A stretch of 5,757 nt of DNA, taken from Geobacter sp. UBA6169. Lineage in GTDB: Bacteria > Desulfobacterota > Desulfuromonadia > Geobacterales > Pseudopelobacteraceae. The stretch lies in assembly GCA_002422265.1 (NCBI GenBank), contig DIUB01000081.1, positions 1 through 5,757 on the forward strand. Reading direction: 5' to 3'. The translations under genes were made by a program, and so were the position numbers. Under the pieces are notes generated by a model. The model was given only the letters and a program-made list of their open reading frames with translations. It did not search any database and was not told the DNA's origin. Below are positions 1 through 5,757 of the stretch, piece by piece (the first letter of the stretch is position 1; each line of letters begins with the position of its first letter).

Positions 1-962
1 GGGCTCTTGCCCACCTCGGTCACCACGGTGGGTTCAAAGCCGCAGTGCATCATGCACTGGGCGCAGCGCGGGTCTCTGCCCACGCCGTAGTTGTCCCAGT
101 TGACCTGTTCCATCATTTCTTTGAAGGTGGGGTAGTGACCGTCAGTGATCAAATAGCAGGGAGCTTTCCATCCCTGGGGGTTGCGGGTGGGATTGCCCCA
201 GGGGGTGCACTGCAGTTTCTTTTCCCCTTTCAGGAAGCGCAGGTACATCGGGGTGGACCAGAAGCGGTGCTTTTTGCTCATTTCATAGACCTGCTGGAAC
301 TTCTTTTCGATCTCCAGCCGCTGCAGAAACATTTTTTCCTCTTCCACGGCCTCGTAACTGAAGCCGGGCGCCACCAGGATGCCGTCCACTCCCATCTCTT
401 CCAGTTGCGAGAAGAGCATCTCGATCTCGACCAGATCAGTGTCAGTGAAGATGGTGGTGTTGGTGCAGACCCTGAATCCCTTGGCCTTGGCAGCCTTTAT
501 GGCAGCCATGCCGGTCTTGAAACAGCCTTTGCGTTCCAGTATCCGGTCATGGGTCTGCTCAAGTCCGTCCATATGGACGTTGAAGGTCAGGTTTGGATGC
601 AGCGGCATTTTGTCAAGGGACTGCTCCATCAGCAGTGCGTTGGTGCAGAACATGATATGGCGGCCACGATCAAGCACCCCTTTGACCAGTTCAAAGATAG
701 GGGGGTAGAGCAGCGGCTCGCCACCGGTGATGGTGACCACCGGCGCCGGGCATTCGTCCACTGACTTGAGACAGTCTTCCAAAGACATCATCTCCGTGAT
801 GGTGTCGGCATACTCGCGAATCCTGCCGCAACCGGAGCAGGCCAGGTTGCAGAGGTGAGTCGGCTCAAGCATCAGCACCAGCGGAAACCGCTCGATCTTT
901 TTGATGTTGTTCTTGATGATGTATTTGGTCAGGTCGTAGTTGAGACGCCAGGGAAAACGCAT
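1..962 (-). CDS. hpnH: Radical SAM hopanoid enzyme HpnH (adenosylhopane synthase), 3' end cut by window edge
   Basis: HpnH uses S-adenosylmethionine to make a 5'-deoxyadenosyl radical that adds to diploptene, forming adenosylhopane, the first C35 hopanoid. From the ATG at 962 the frame stays open to the left edge for 320 full codons, so the gene lacks a stop here; the family is a little longer. Near the N-terminus is RFPLVLMLEP, followed by the radical SAM cluster motif C38-x3-C42-x2-C45 in CNLACSGCG, which binds the 4Fe-4S cluster and SAM. ITGGEPLL (78-85) is the SAM-binding GGE motif. A second cysteine group follows at C252, C269, C300, C303 and C306 (QCTPWG, APCYL, CAQCMMHCG), as I recall from the DUF3463 C-terminal domain of HpnH. 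There are no membrane segments. It follows dxs by 16 bases, presumably in the same transcript. It is not HpnJ or HpnP, since no B12-binding N-terminal domain precedes the radical SAM core. Confidence 0.93.
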   Translation of the reverse strand, partial: MRFPWRLNYDLTKYIIKNNIKKIERFPLVLMLEPTHLCNLACSGCGRIREYADTITEMMSLEDCLKSVDECPAPVVTITGGEPLLYPPIFELVKGVLDRGRHIMFCTNALLMEQSLDKMPLHPNLTFNVHMDGLEQTHDRILERKGCFKTGMAAIKAAKAKGFRVCTNTTIFTDTDLVEIEMLFSQLEEMGVDGILVAPGFSYEAVEEEKMFLQRLEIEKKFQQVYEMSKKHRFWSTPMYLRFLKGEKKLQCTPWGNPTRNPQGWKAPCYLITDGHYPTFKEMMEQVNWDNYGVGRDPRCAQCMMHCGFEPTVVTEVGKS

Positions 963-973
963 TGATTGTCTAT

Positions 974-978
974 TCCTT
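974..978 (-). promoter_or_regulatory. Ribosome binding site of hpnH
   Basis: AAGGA on the minus strand directly follows the dxs TGA stop (981-979), so the purine run TGAAAGGA begins inside the stop codon. It stands 11 bases from the hpnH ATG at 962, slightly long but usable. The tight arrangement fits translational coupling of dxs and hpnH. Confidence 0.55.
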
Positions 979-2847
979 TCAGTTCTTCAGAAACTTCTGT
1001 ACTGCAGCAGTTATACCTTCAGCATCAATACCCACATCGCGGCGCAACTGGGTCTGCGTGCCCTGTTCAATAAACTGGTCCGGTATGCCGAGCCGCTTGA
1101 CCGGGATCTGGTACAGGCCGCTGTCCTGCAGCAGCTCCAGCACCGCACTGCCGAAACCACCCTGCAGCACATTCTCTTCAACCGTGACAATCCGGCCGGT
1201 TTTCCGGGCCTGATCAAGTATCAGTGCCTCGTCCAGAGGTTTGATAAAGCGGGCGTTAACCACGGCTGCGCTGATGCCGTCGCTGGCCAGCTGTTCAGCA
1301 GCCTGTACTGAAGGTATGACTGTGGAGCCGATGGCGATGATGGTGAGGTCAGTACCTTCCCGCAGCAGTTCGCCTTTACCGATCGGCAGGGCCTGGAGCT
1401 TGTTGTCCAGTGGTACCCCGTAACCGGCACCGCGCGGATAGCGCAACGCCACCGGCTTGCCCAGATCCAGCGCAGTCTTGAGCATATGGCGCAGTTCGTT
1501 TTCATCTTTGGGGGCCATAAATGTCAGGTTCGGCAGGTGACGCATGAAGGAGAAGTCAAACACGCCGTGGTGGGTGGGCCCGTCATCCCCCACCAGACCG
1601 CCCCGGTCCATGGCAATCACCACCGGCAGGTTCTGCAGGCAGACATCATGAAAGACCTGATCATAGGCCCGTTGCATAAAGGATGAGTAGATGGCTGCCA
1701 CCGGCTTGAATCCGTCAGCAGCCAGACCGGCGGCAAAGCAGACGCCGTGCTGTTCGGCGATACCCACGTCAAAGAAACGTTCCGGCAGGGCTTCGGCAAA
1801 GAAGTTGAGACCGGTACCGTCCGGCATGGCAGCGGTGATGGCAACTACCTTGGGGTCTTCCTGGGCCAACTCCACCAGGGTGTGGCCAAAGATCTCGGTG
1901 TAGGAGAGGGAGGCTGCCTTGGCAGGCGCCTTGCCGGTGGAGAGATCAAAGGCCCCCACGCCGTGGAACTTGTCCGGCATGGATTCGGCCGGATGATACC
2001 CCTTGCCCTTGGTGGTCATGACATGGATCAGCAGCGGACCTTCAAACTCACGGGCATTGTTAAATATTTCTATCAGGTTGGGCAGGTCGTGGCCGTCGAT
2101 CGGACCGATGTAGTCAAACCCCAACGCCTCAAACAGGGCACCCGGGGTCAGAAAACCTTTCAGTGAGTTTTCAGCGCGGCGAGCAAATTTGAGGATATCC
2201 TTGCCAAAGGCCGGGATGCTGGAGAGGAGCCCCTTCATTTCCCGCTTCAGTTCACGGAAATGACGGGCAGTCATCTTGCGTGAGACAAAGGCGCTAAATG
2301 CCCCCACATTCTTTGAGATGGACATCTCATTGTCGTTCAGCACCACGATCAGGTTCTTCTTGAGATGACCGGCCTGGTTCAGGCCTTCAAAGGCGATGCC
2401 GCCGGTCAGTGATCCGTCGCCGATCACGGCAATCACCTTGTTTTTCTGTTTATCCAGGTCATCGGCCACTGCCATGCCCAGCCCGGCTGAGATAGAGGTG
2501 GAGGCATGGCCCACTCCAAAGGCATCATGCTCTGACTCGCTGCGCTTGGGAAAGCCTGAAATCCCTTTGTACTGACGCTGGGTGGGAAACTGTTCCCGTC
2601 TGCCGGTCAGTATCTTGTGGGTATAGGCCTGATGCCCCACATCCCAGACGATTTTGTCCTGGGGGGTGGTGAAGCAGTAGTGCAGGGCCAGGGTAAGCTC
2701 CACCGCGCCGAGGTTTGAGCCCAGATGACCGCCGGTTTCCGAAACCGTGGCCAGCAGGAATTCGCGTACCTCATCTGCCAGATCCGGAAGCTGGTCAATG
2801 TTCAGTTTTTTTAAGTCAGCAGGGCTGTGAATGGCTTCAAGTAGCAT
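979..2847 (-). CDS. dxs: 1-deoxy-D-xylulose-5-phosphate synthase
   Basis: Condenses pyruvate and glyceraldehyde 3-phosphate to DXP with thiamine diphosphate (TPP) and Mg2+, the entry step of the MEP isoprenoid pathway, in the cytoplasm. The protein is 622 residues from this start, close to the 620 of E. coli. The TPP domain has GGHLGSNLG with catalytic-type H41, WDVGHQAY with H72, GDGSLTGG (143-150), and the Mg/TPP Asn in LNDNEMS (N171, N173). The central pyrimidine-binding domain has VGIAEQH with general-acid E365, then DRGGLVGDDGPTH starting at D414. LRYPRG (R469, R472) fits substrate phosphate binding. The C-terminal transketolase domain includes NARFIKPLD (531-539). All key residues are present. 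The start at 2847 is chosen for its GAGGG site 5 bases upstream; the ATG at 2859 adds four residues and would overlap the hpnA stop as TAATG. hpnH follows after 16 bases. A dxs in a hopanoid cluster suggests raised isoprenoid supply; it may be a second copy in this genome, which is inference. Confidence 0.98.
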   Translation of the reverse strand: MLLEAIHSPADLKKLNIDQLPDLADEVREFLLATVSETGGHLGSNLGAVELTLALHYCFTTPQDKIVWDVGHQAYTHKILTGRREQFPTQRQYKGISGFPKRSESEHDAFGVGHASTSISAGLGMAVADDLDKQKNKVIAVIGDGSLTGGIAFEGLNQAGHLKKNLIVVLNDNEMSISKNVGAFSAFVSRKMTARHFRELKREMKGLLSSIPAFGKDILKFARRAENSLKGFLTPGALFEALGFDYIGPIDGHDLPNLIEIFNNAREFEGPLLIHVMTTKGKGYHPAESMPDKFHGVGAFDLSTGKAPAKAASLSYTEIFGHTLVELAQEDPKVVAITAAMPDGTGLNFFAEALPERFFDVGIAEQHGVCFAAGLAADGFKPVAAIYSSFMQRAYDQVFHDVCLQNLPVVIAMDRGGLVGDDGPTHHGVFDFSFMRHLPNLTFMAPKDENELRHMLKTALDLGKPVALRYPRGAGYGVPLDNKLQALPIGKGELLREGTDLTIIAIGSTVIPSVQAAEQLASDGISAAVVNARFIKPLDEALILDQARKTGRIVTVEENVLQGGFGSAVLELLQDSGLYQIPVKRLGIPDQFIEQGTQTQLRRDVGIDAEGITAAVQKFLKN

Positions 2848-2852
2848 GGTGT

Positions 2853-2857
2853 CCCTC
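2853..2857 (-). promoter_or_regulatory. Ribosome binding site that favours the downstream dxs start
   Basis: GAGGG on the minus strand sits 5 bases before the ATG at 2847. No comparable purine-rich site precedes the other in-frame ATG at 2859, where the upstream sequence is the pyrimidine-mixed end of hpnA. This is the main reason for placing the dxs start at 2847. Confidence 0.6.
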
Positions 2858-2858
2858 A

Positions 2859-3845
2859 TTACGATGCGTAACCGTTGGCACGGAACCAGGTGATTGACCG
2901 TTTCAGAGCCTGTTCTACCGGTGTCTGGGGCAGGCCAAGTTCCAGTACCGCCTTGGTCGCATCAAAAAACATGAATTTTCTGGCCATCTGCACACCGGCC
3001 AGGGGGATGAGCGGCTCCTTGCCGGTCAACCGTGAGAGTCCTTCATTGAGGTAGGCTGCCAGCAGAATCGGGGTGTACGGCAGTCTGACCTTTGGTGCGG
3101 GCAGGCCGGTCAGATCTTCCAGGATGCTGAAGATCTCCTGCAGGGTAAGATTGCGATTACCCAGGATGTATTTTTCGCCGATCGTGCCTTTATCAGCCGC
3201 CAGGATATGGCCCCGGGCGCAGTCTTCCACCGCGATCAGGTTCAGGCCGGTGTCCAGATAGGCCGGCATTCTGCGGTTCAGGAAATCAACGATGATCTTT
3301 CCGGTGGGGGTAGGTTTGATATCAAGAGGGCCCACCGGTGTGGAGGGGTTGACTATAATCAGGCCAAGCCCCTTGTCAATGAATTTTTCAGCCTCTTGTT
3401 CGGCCAGAAACTTGCTTTTTTTGTAGTGTCCCACCATGTCGCTCAAGCTGACCGGTGTTGTTTCAGTTCCGGGTCTGCCGTCGCCGGGATTGCCCAGGGT
3501 GCCGACGCTGCTGGTGTAGACCACCCGGTTGACTCCAGCATCCAGCGCAGCCTGCAGAAGGGTGCGGGTACCGTCAACATTGGCGTGGTACATGGCCGGG
3601 GGATCAGGGCACCAGAGACGATAATCGGCGGCAACGTGAAAGACCCGTTCGCAATCAGCCATTGCTCTGGCAAGCTGGTGCTGGTTATGCAGATCCCCGC
3701 GCACAATCGACACCGCAAGACCCTCAAGATTGGCGACGCTGGAGCCGGGGCGCACCAGAGCGGTGACGGCATGGCCGTCTCTCAGTAGTTCCCGTACAAT
3801 GCTGGCTCCGATAAAACCGGTGGCACCGGTAACAAAACAGTGCAT
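2859..3845 (-). CDS. hpnA: Hopanoid-associated epimerase/reductase-like protein HpnA (extended SDR)
   Basis: A 328-residue extended short-chain dehydrogenase/reductase, the usual length for HpnA. The N-terminal Rossmann fold carries the dinucleotide-binding motif GATGFIG at residues 7-13. HVAADYRLW (70-78) and YTSSVGTLG (110-118) follow, and the catalytic YxxxK pair is Y141/K145 in YKKSK. No signal peptide is evident, so it should be cytoplasmic. HpnA is often labelled a sugar epimerase or dihydroflavonol-4-reductase-like protein because of family resemblance; its true substrate in hopanoid synthesis is not established as far as I know. The HpnA name rests on the overall SDR pattern plus the position between shc and dxs-hpnH. 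The start is supported by GGAGAG 8 bases upstream. The TAA stop meets the dxs start region, suggesting co-translation. The alternative is a generic NAD-dependent epimerase/dehydratase, but the context makes HpnA much more likely. Confidence 0.88.
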   Translation of the reverse strand: MHCFVTGATGFIGASIVRELLRDGHAVTALVRPGSSVANLEGLAVSIVRGDLHNQHQLARAMADCERVFHVAADYRLWCPDPPAMYHANVDGTRTLLQAALDAGVNRVVYTSSVGTLGNPGDGRPGTETTPVSLSDMVGHYKKSKFLAEQEAEKFIDKGLGLIIVNPSTPVGPLDIKPTPTGKIIVDFLNRRMPAYLDTGLNLIAVEDCARGHILAADKGTIGEKYILGNRNLTLQEIFSILEDLTGLPAPKVRLPYTPILLAAYLNEGLSRLTGKEPLIPLAGVQMARKFMFFDATKAVLELGLPQTPVEQALKRSITWFRANGYAS

Positions 3846-3853
3846 TCCTTCAA

Positions 3854-3859
3854 CTCTCC
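3854..3859 (-). promoter_or_regulatory. Ribosome binding site of hpnA
   Basis: GGAGAG on the minus strand lies 8 bases before the ATG at 3845, a good Shine-Dalgarno match at normal spacing. A second purine run, GAAGGA, directly abuts the ATG and is too close to serve. The site begins 7 bases after the base of the shc-hpnA hairpin, so that structure could in principle also affect ribosome access. Confidence 0.6.
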
Positions 3860-3866
3860 AGAATCG

Positions 3867-3897
3867 GAAAAGCCCCGGCTCACTGGCGGGGCTTTTC
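3867..3897 (-). terminator. Intrinsic terminator or attenuator hairpin between shc and hpnA
   Basis: A perfect 11-bp inverted repeat: the arms are 3867-3877 and 3887-3897, with a 9-base loop. On the minus strand the stem reads GAAAAGCCCCG...CGGGGCTTTTC, a GC-rich core with an A-tract before and a short T-tract after. This is the form of a Rho-independent terminator and could work in both directions. It starts 31 bases after the shc stop and ends just before the hpnA ribosome binding site. The T-run is only four bases and is followed by CCG, so read-through or attenuation is plausible. I see no convincing promoter between it and hpnA. Confidence 0.72.
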
Positions 3898-3927
3898 GTA
3901 CGTTACAAGCCAGTGCCGGTTAGGGCA

Positions 3928-5757
3928 TCAGGCTGTTGCCGCTGCAGTCAGCCTGCGGTAACGACCCAGGGCAGACAGCGGGAAACAGTTGCGGTAGATA
4001 TGGTACTTGATCATAAAAAATTTGGGGAAGCCGGTGCCGGTAAAGGCATCCTCATCCCAGGTGCCGTCGGGGTTCTGGGTGGTCAGCAGATACTGCACCC
4101 CGCGCTCTGCGGCCTGACAACACACTTCTCCGGCAGCCATCAGAGCCATTAAAGCCCAGGCCGTCTGGGAGGCGGTGCTGGGACCACAGCCCATCAAGGT
4201 CCGATCCCAGTAAGAATCACAGACTTCGCCCCAGCCGCCGTCAGGATTCTGTTTTGATTTGATCCAGTTGACCGCCTTCTTGATGTACGGCTGGGTCATA
4301 TCCTCGCCAATTGCCTCAAGGCCGATCAGCACATACCAGGTGCCGTAGATGTAGTTGACCCCCCACCGGCCGAACCAGGGGCCCTCCGGCTCCTGCTCTT
4401 TCTTGATGAATGCCAGGGCCGTCACCGCCTGGGGGTGGTCCTTAGAATAGCCAAAGTTGCCCATCAACTCCAGCATCCGACCGGTCAGGTCGGCGGTGGG
4501 AGGGTCAATCATTGCCTCCAGGTCGGCAAAGGGGATCTTGTTCAGAAAATGCTTGGTGTTGTCCTTGTCAAAGGCACCCCAGCCGCCGTTGGCGCTCTGC
4601 ATGCCCAAACACCAGTCAATACCGCGCCGGATGGCATCCTGCCGCGCTTTGGTGTTCTTGACCTTGATATCCTTGATGGCGATCATCACTGCTGCCGAGT
4701 CATCCACATCAGGATACCAGTCGTTCTGGAACTCAAAGGCCCAGCCCCCCGGCTCCAGGTCGGGTGATTTGATCTTCCAGTCGCCCCTGATCCTTACCTC
4801 GCGGTCCAGAAGCCACTGGGCAGACTTGATCAGTGCCGGATGATCCTGAGGAATACCGGCTTCCTGCATGGCCAGCAGCACCAGTGCGGTATCCCAGACC
4901 GGCGAAACACAGGACTGCAGTAACAGGGTGTCGTCATCTTCAATGGTGAAGTTTGCCAGTGCTTCAAGCCCCTTTGCAACGGCCGGATGATCATTGGCAT
5001 AGCCCAGACAGTGCAGCGCCAGGATGGCGTTCAGCATGGCGGGCTGGATGCCGCCCCAGTCACCGGTTTTCTCCTGGTGTTCAAGTATCCATTGTTCCAC
5101 CTTTTCGGTTGCCCGCTTCTTGAAAGGGCGGATCGGGCTTGATTCGTAGATCTTGAGCAGGTGATCTACACCGATAAAGAAGTTCTTCAGGGAGAAGATG
5201 CCGTCTTCCTTGGTAAAGGTGTAATCGGTGGGCCGGGGCGGACGCACGTACAGCTCCTGCACCCGTGCATGGGGCGGTAGTTTATAGACCGGACGATTGG
5301 CCATTAACACAGACATCGGGATGATGGTGGCACGGGCCCAGCTGGAGAATTCATAGACATTCAGGTAGGCCCAGTCAGGCAACAGCATCAGCTCGATCGG
5401 CATGGAGGGAACCCCCAGCCAGGAGAACTCACCGAACATGGCCAGAAACGTTTTGGTGAAAACCCGTGACTTCAGGATGCCGCCATTGGCCAGGATAAAG
5501 TCGCGGGCTTTACGCAGGGCAATGTGATCAGCATGATAGCCGGCCAGCTTCAGGGCGAAGTAGGCTTCAATGGTGGTGGAAAGGTCACCCGGTCCGTTGT
5601 GCCAGACCGTCCAGTAGCCTTCTTCAGTCTGCTGGCGCAGCAGATAGTTGGCCATCTTGCGCTCTTTGTCCTTGTCAACCATGCCAAGGAAGTGGAACAG
5701 CATGATGTACTCTGCCGTAATGGTGCAGTTGGATTCCAGTTCGGCCCACCAGTAGCC
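3928..5757 (-). CDS. shc: Squalene-hopene cyclase, 5' end cut by window edge
   Basis: Catalyses protonation-driven cyclisation of squalene to hopene/diplopterol; the family is monotopic, at the cytoplasmic membrane. The frame is open to the right edge, giving 609 visible residues (residue 1 = Gly at 5757-5755). By comparison with the Alicyclobacillus enzyme (recalled), about 30 N-terminal residues or more are missing. The catalytic DxDD motif is DVDD at residues 350-353 (4699-4710), preceded by GGWAFEF. QW repeats (Q-x3-G-x-W type) are visible as QSANGGW, QNPDGGWGE, QNPDGTW and QEPEGPW. Counting from DxDD, the aromatic active-site residues align as W140, W288, F341, W465, F577, F581, Y585 and Y588. 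The C-terminus is complete, with the usual LGRYRRL-type ending. The ATG at 5703 is internal, because SHC-like sequence (GYWWAELESN) continues upstream. The next gene, hpnA, follows after 82 bases containing a hairpin. DxDD excludes the oxidosqualene cyclases of sterol synthesis (DCTAE type). Confidence 0.97.
   Translation of the reverse strand, partial: GYWWAELESNCTITAEYIMLFHFLGMVDKDKERKMANYLLRQQTEEGYWTVWHNGPGDLSTTIEAYFALKLAGYHADHIALRKARDFILANGGILKSRVFTKTFLAMFGEFSWLGVPSMPIELMLLPDWAYLNVYEFSSWARATIIPMSVLMANRPVYKLPPHARVQELYVRPPRPTDYTFTKEDGIFSLKNFFIGVDHLLKIYESSPIRPFKKRATEKVEQWILEHQEKTGDWGGIQPAMLNAILALHCLGYANDHPAVAKGLEALANFTIEDDDTLLLQSCVSPVWDTALVLLAMQEAGIPQDHPALIKSAQWLLDREVRIRGDWKIKSPDLEPGGWAFEFQNDWYPDVDDSAAVMIAIKDIKVKNTKARQDAIRRGIDWCLGMQSANGGWGAFDKDNTKHFLNKIPFADLEAMIDPPTADLTGRMLELMGNFGYSKDHPQAVTALAFIKKEQEPEGPWFGRWGVNYIYGTWYVLIGLEAIGEDMTQPYIKKAVNWIKSKQNPDGGWGEVCDSYWDRTLMGCGPSTASQTAWALMALMAAGEVCCQAAERGVQYLLTTQNPDGTWDEDAFTGTGFPKFFMIKYHIYRNCFPLSALGRYRRLTAAATA

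Noticed and set aside
719..746. Repeated ACCGG/GGTGA motifs resembling a small direct or inverted repeat
   Set aside because: They encode the conserved PVVTITGGEP segment of HpnH. The repetition comes from runs of Val, Thr and Gly codons in GC-rich DNA.
45..764. A 239-codon open frame on the plus strand, opposite hpnH
   Set aside because: It is wholly antisense to a gene with clear radical SAM motifs. Its product has no recognisable domain and no ribosome binding site is apparent. Long antisense frames arise from third-position GC bias.
1221..1505. Same-strand overlapping open frames inside dxs (also 1617-1844 and 2607-2798) and inside hpnA (3443-3772)
   Set aside because: They are out-of-frame readings of the real genes, with products rich in Arg, Ser and Trp and no family resemblance. 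The dxs and hpnA frames are uninterrupted, so no frameshift is needed.
3207..3788. A 193-codon plus-strand open frame opposite hpnA, and a similar 139-codon one at 1747-2166 opposite dxs
   Set aside because: Both lie inside well-supported genes on the other strand, have low-complexity products without motifs, and are best explained as shadows.
3904..3917. A possible sigma-54 promoter (GGCAC...TTGTA) between shc and hpnA on the minus strand
   Set aside because: The spacing between the GG and the expected GC is wrong and the -12 element reads TTGTA, not TTGCA. It also lies upstream of the terminator-like hairpin.
3846..3927. A sigma-70 promoter for hpnA-dxs-hpnH in the shc-hpnA gap
   Set aside because: TTGTAA could pass for a -35 box, but the region 16-18 bases downstream is GC-rich hairpin sequence with no TATAAT-like element.
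5701..5703. The ATG at 5703 as the true start of shc
   Set aside because: The 18 codons upstream to the window edge are in frame and read GYWWAELESNCTITAEYI, which matches the conserved Shc N-terminal region, so the gene starts outside the window.

Overview
The window is a four-gene stretch of a bacterial hopanoid (bacterial sterol-analogue) biosynthesis cluster. All genes lie on the minus strand, so transcription runs from position 5757 towards position 1. In transcription order they are: squalene-hopene cyclase (shc/hpnF, 5' end outside the window), the hopanoid-associated NAD(P)-dependent epimerase/reductase-like protein HpnA, 1-deoxy-D-xylulose-5-phosphate synthase (dxs), and the radical SAM enzyme HpnH (3' end outside the window). 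Coding density is very high. The only real intergenic gap is 82 bases between shc and hpnA. It holds a perfect 11-bp stem-loop that looks like an intrinsic terminator or attenuator. The hpnA-dxs junction has either a 1-base overlap or an 11-base gap, depending on the dxs start. The dxs-hpnH gap is 16 bases. No stretch over 300 bases lacks a gene, and I see no tRNA, rRNA, CRISPR, insertion sequence or prophage signal.

The genes form a coherent pathway. Dxs makes the first intermediate of the MEP pathway, which supplies isoprenoid units for squalene. Shc cyclises squalene to the pentacyclic hopanoids diploptene and diplopterol. HpnH adds a 5'-deoxyadenosyl group to diploptene to give adenosylhopane, the gateway to C35 extended hopanoids. 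HpnA is genetically linked to such clusters but has no firmly assigned reaction. Genes for squalene synthesis and for later side-chain modification would be expected beyond the two edges.

The organism is a Gram-negative-type bacterium of moderately high GC (mid-50s percent by eye). The style of the proteins and the shc-hpnA-dxs-hpnH arrangement suggest a Geobacter/Pelobacter-like member of the Desulfuromonadia. That placement is from memory of these families and is tentative. All four genes look intact where visible and similar in base usage, with no sign of recent transfer.

I did not find a previously undescribed system. The points worth a second look are the hairpin that splits shc from hpnA-dxs-hpnH, a dxs copy inside the hopanoid operon, the competing dxs start codons, the cysteine cluster at the C-terminus of HpnH, two active-site differences in Shc, and the unassigned role of HpnA.
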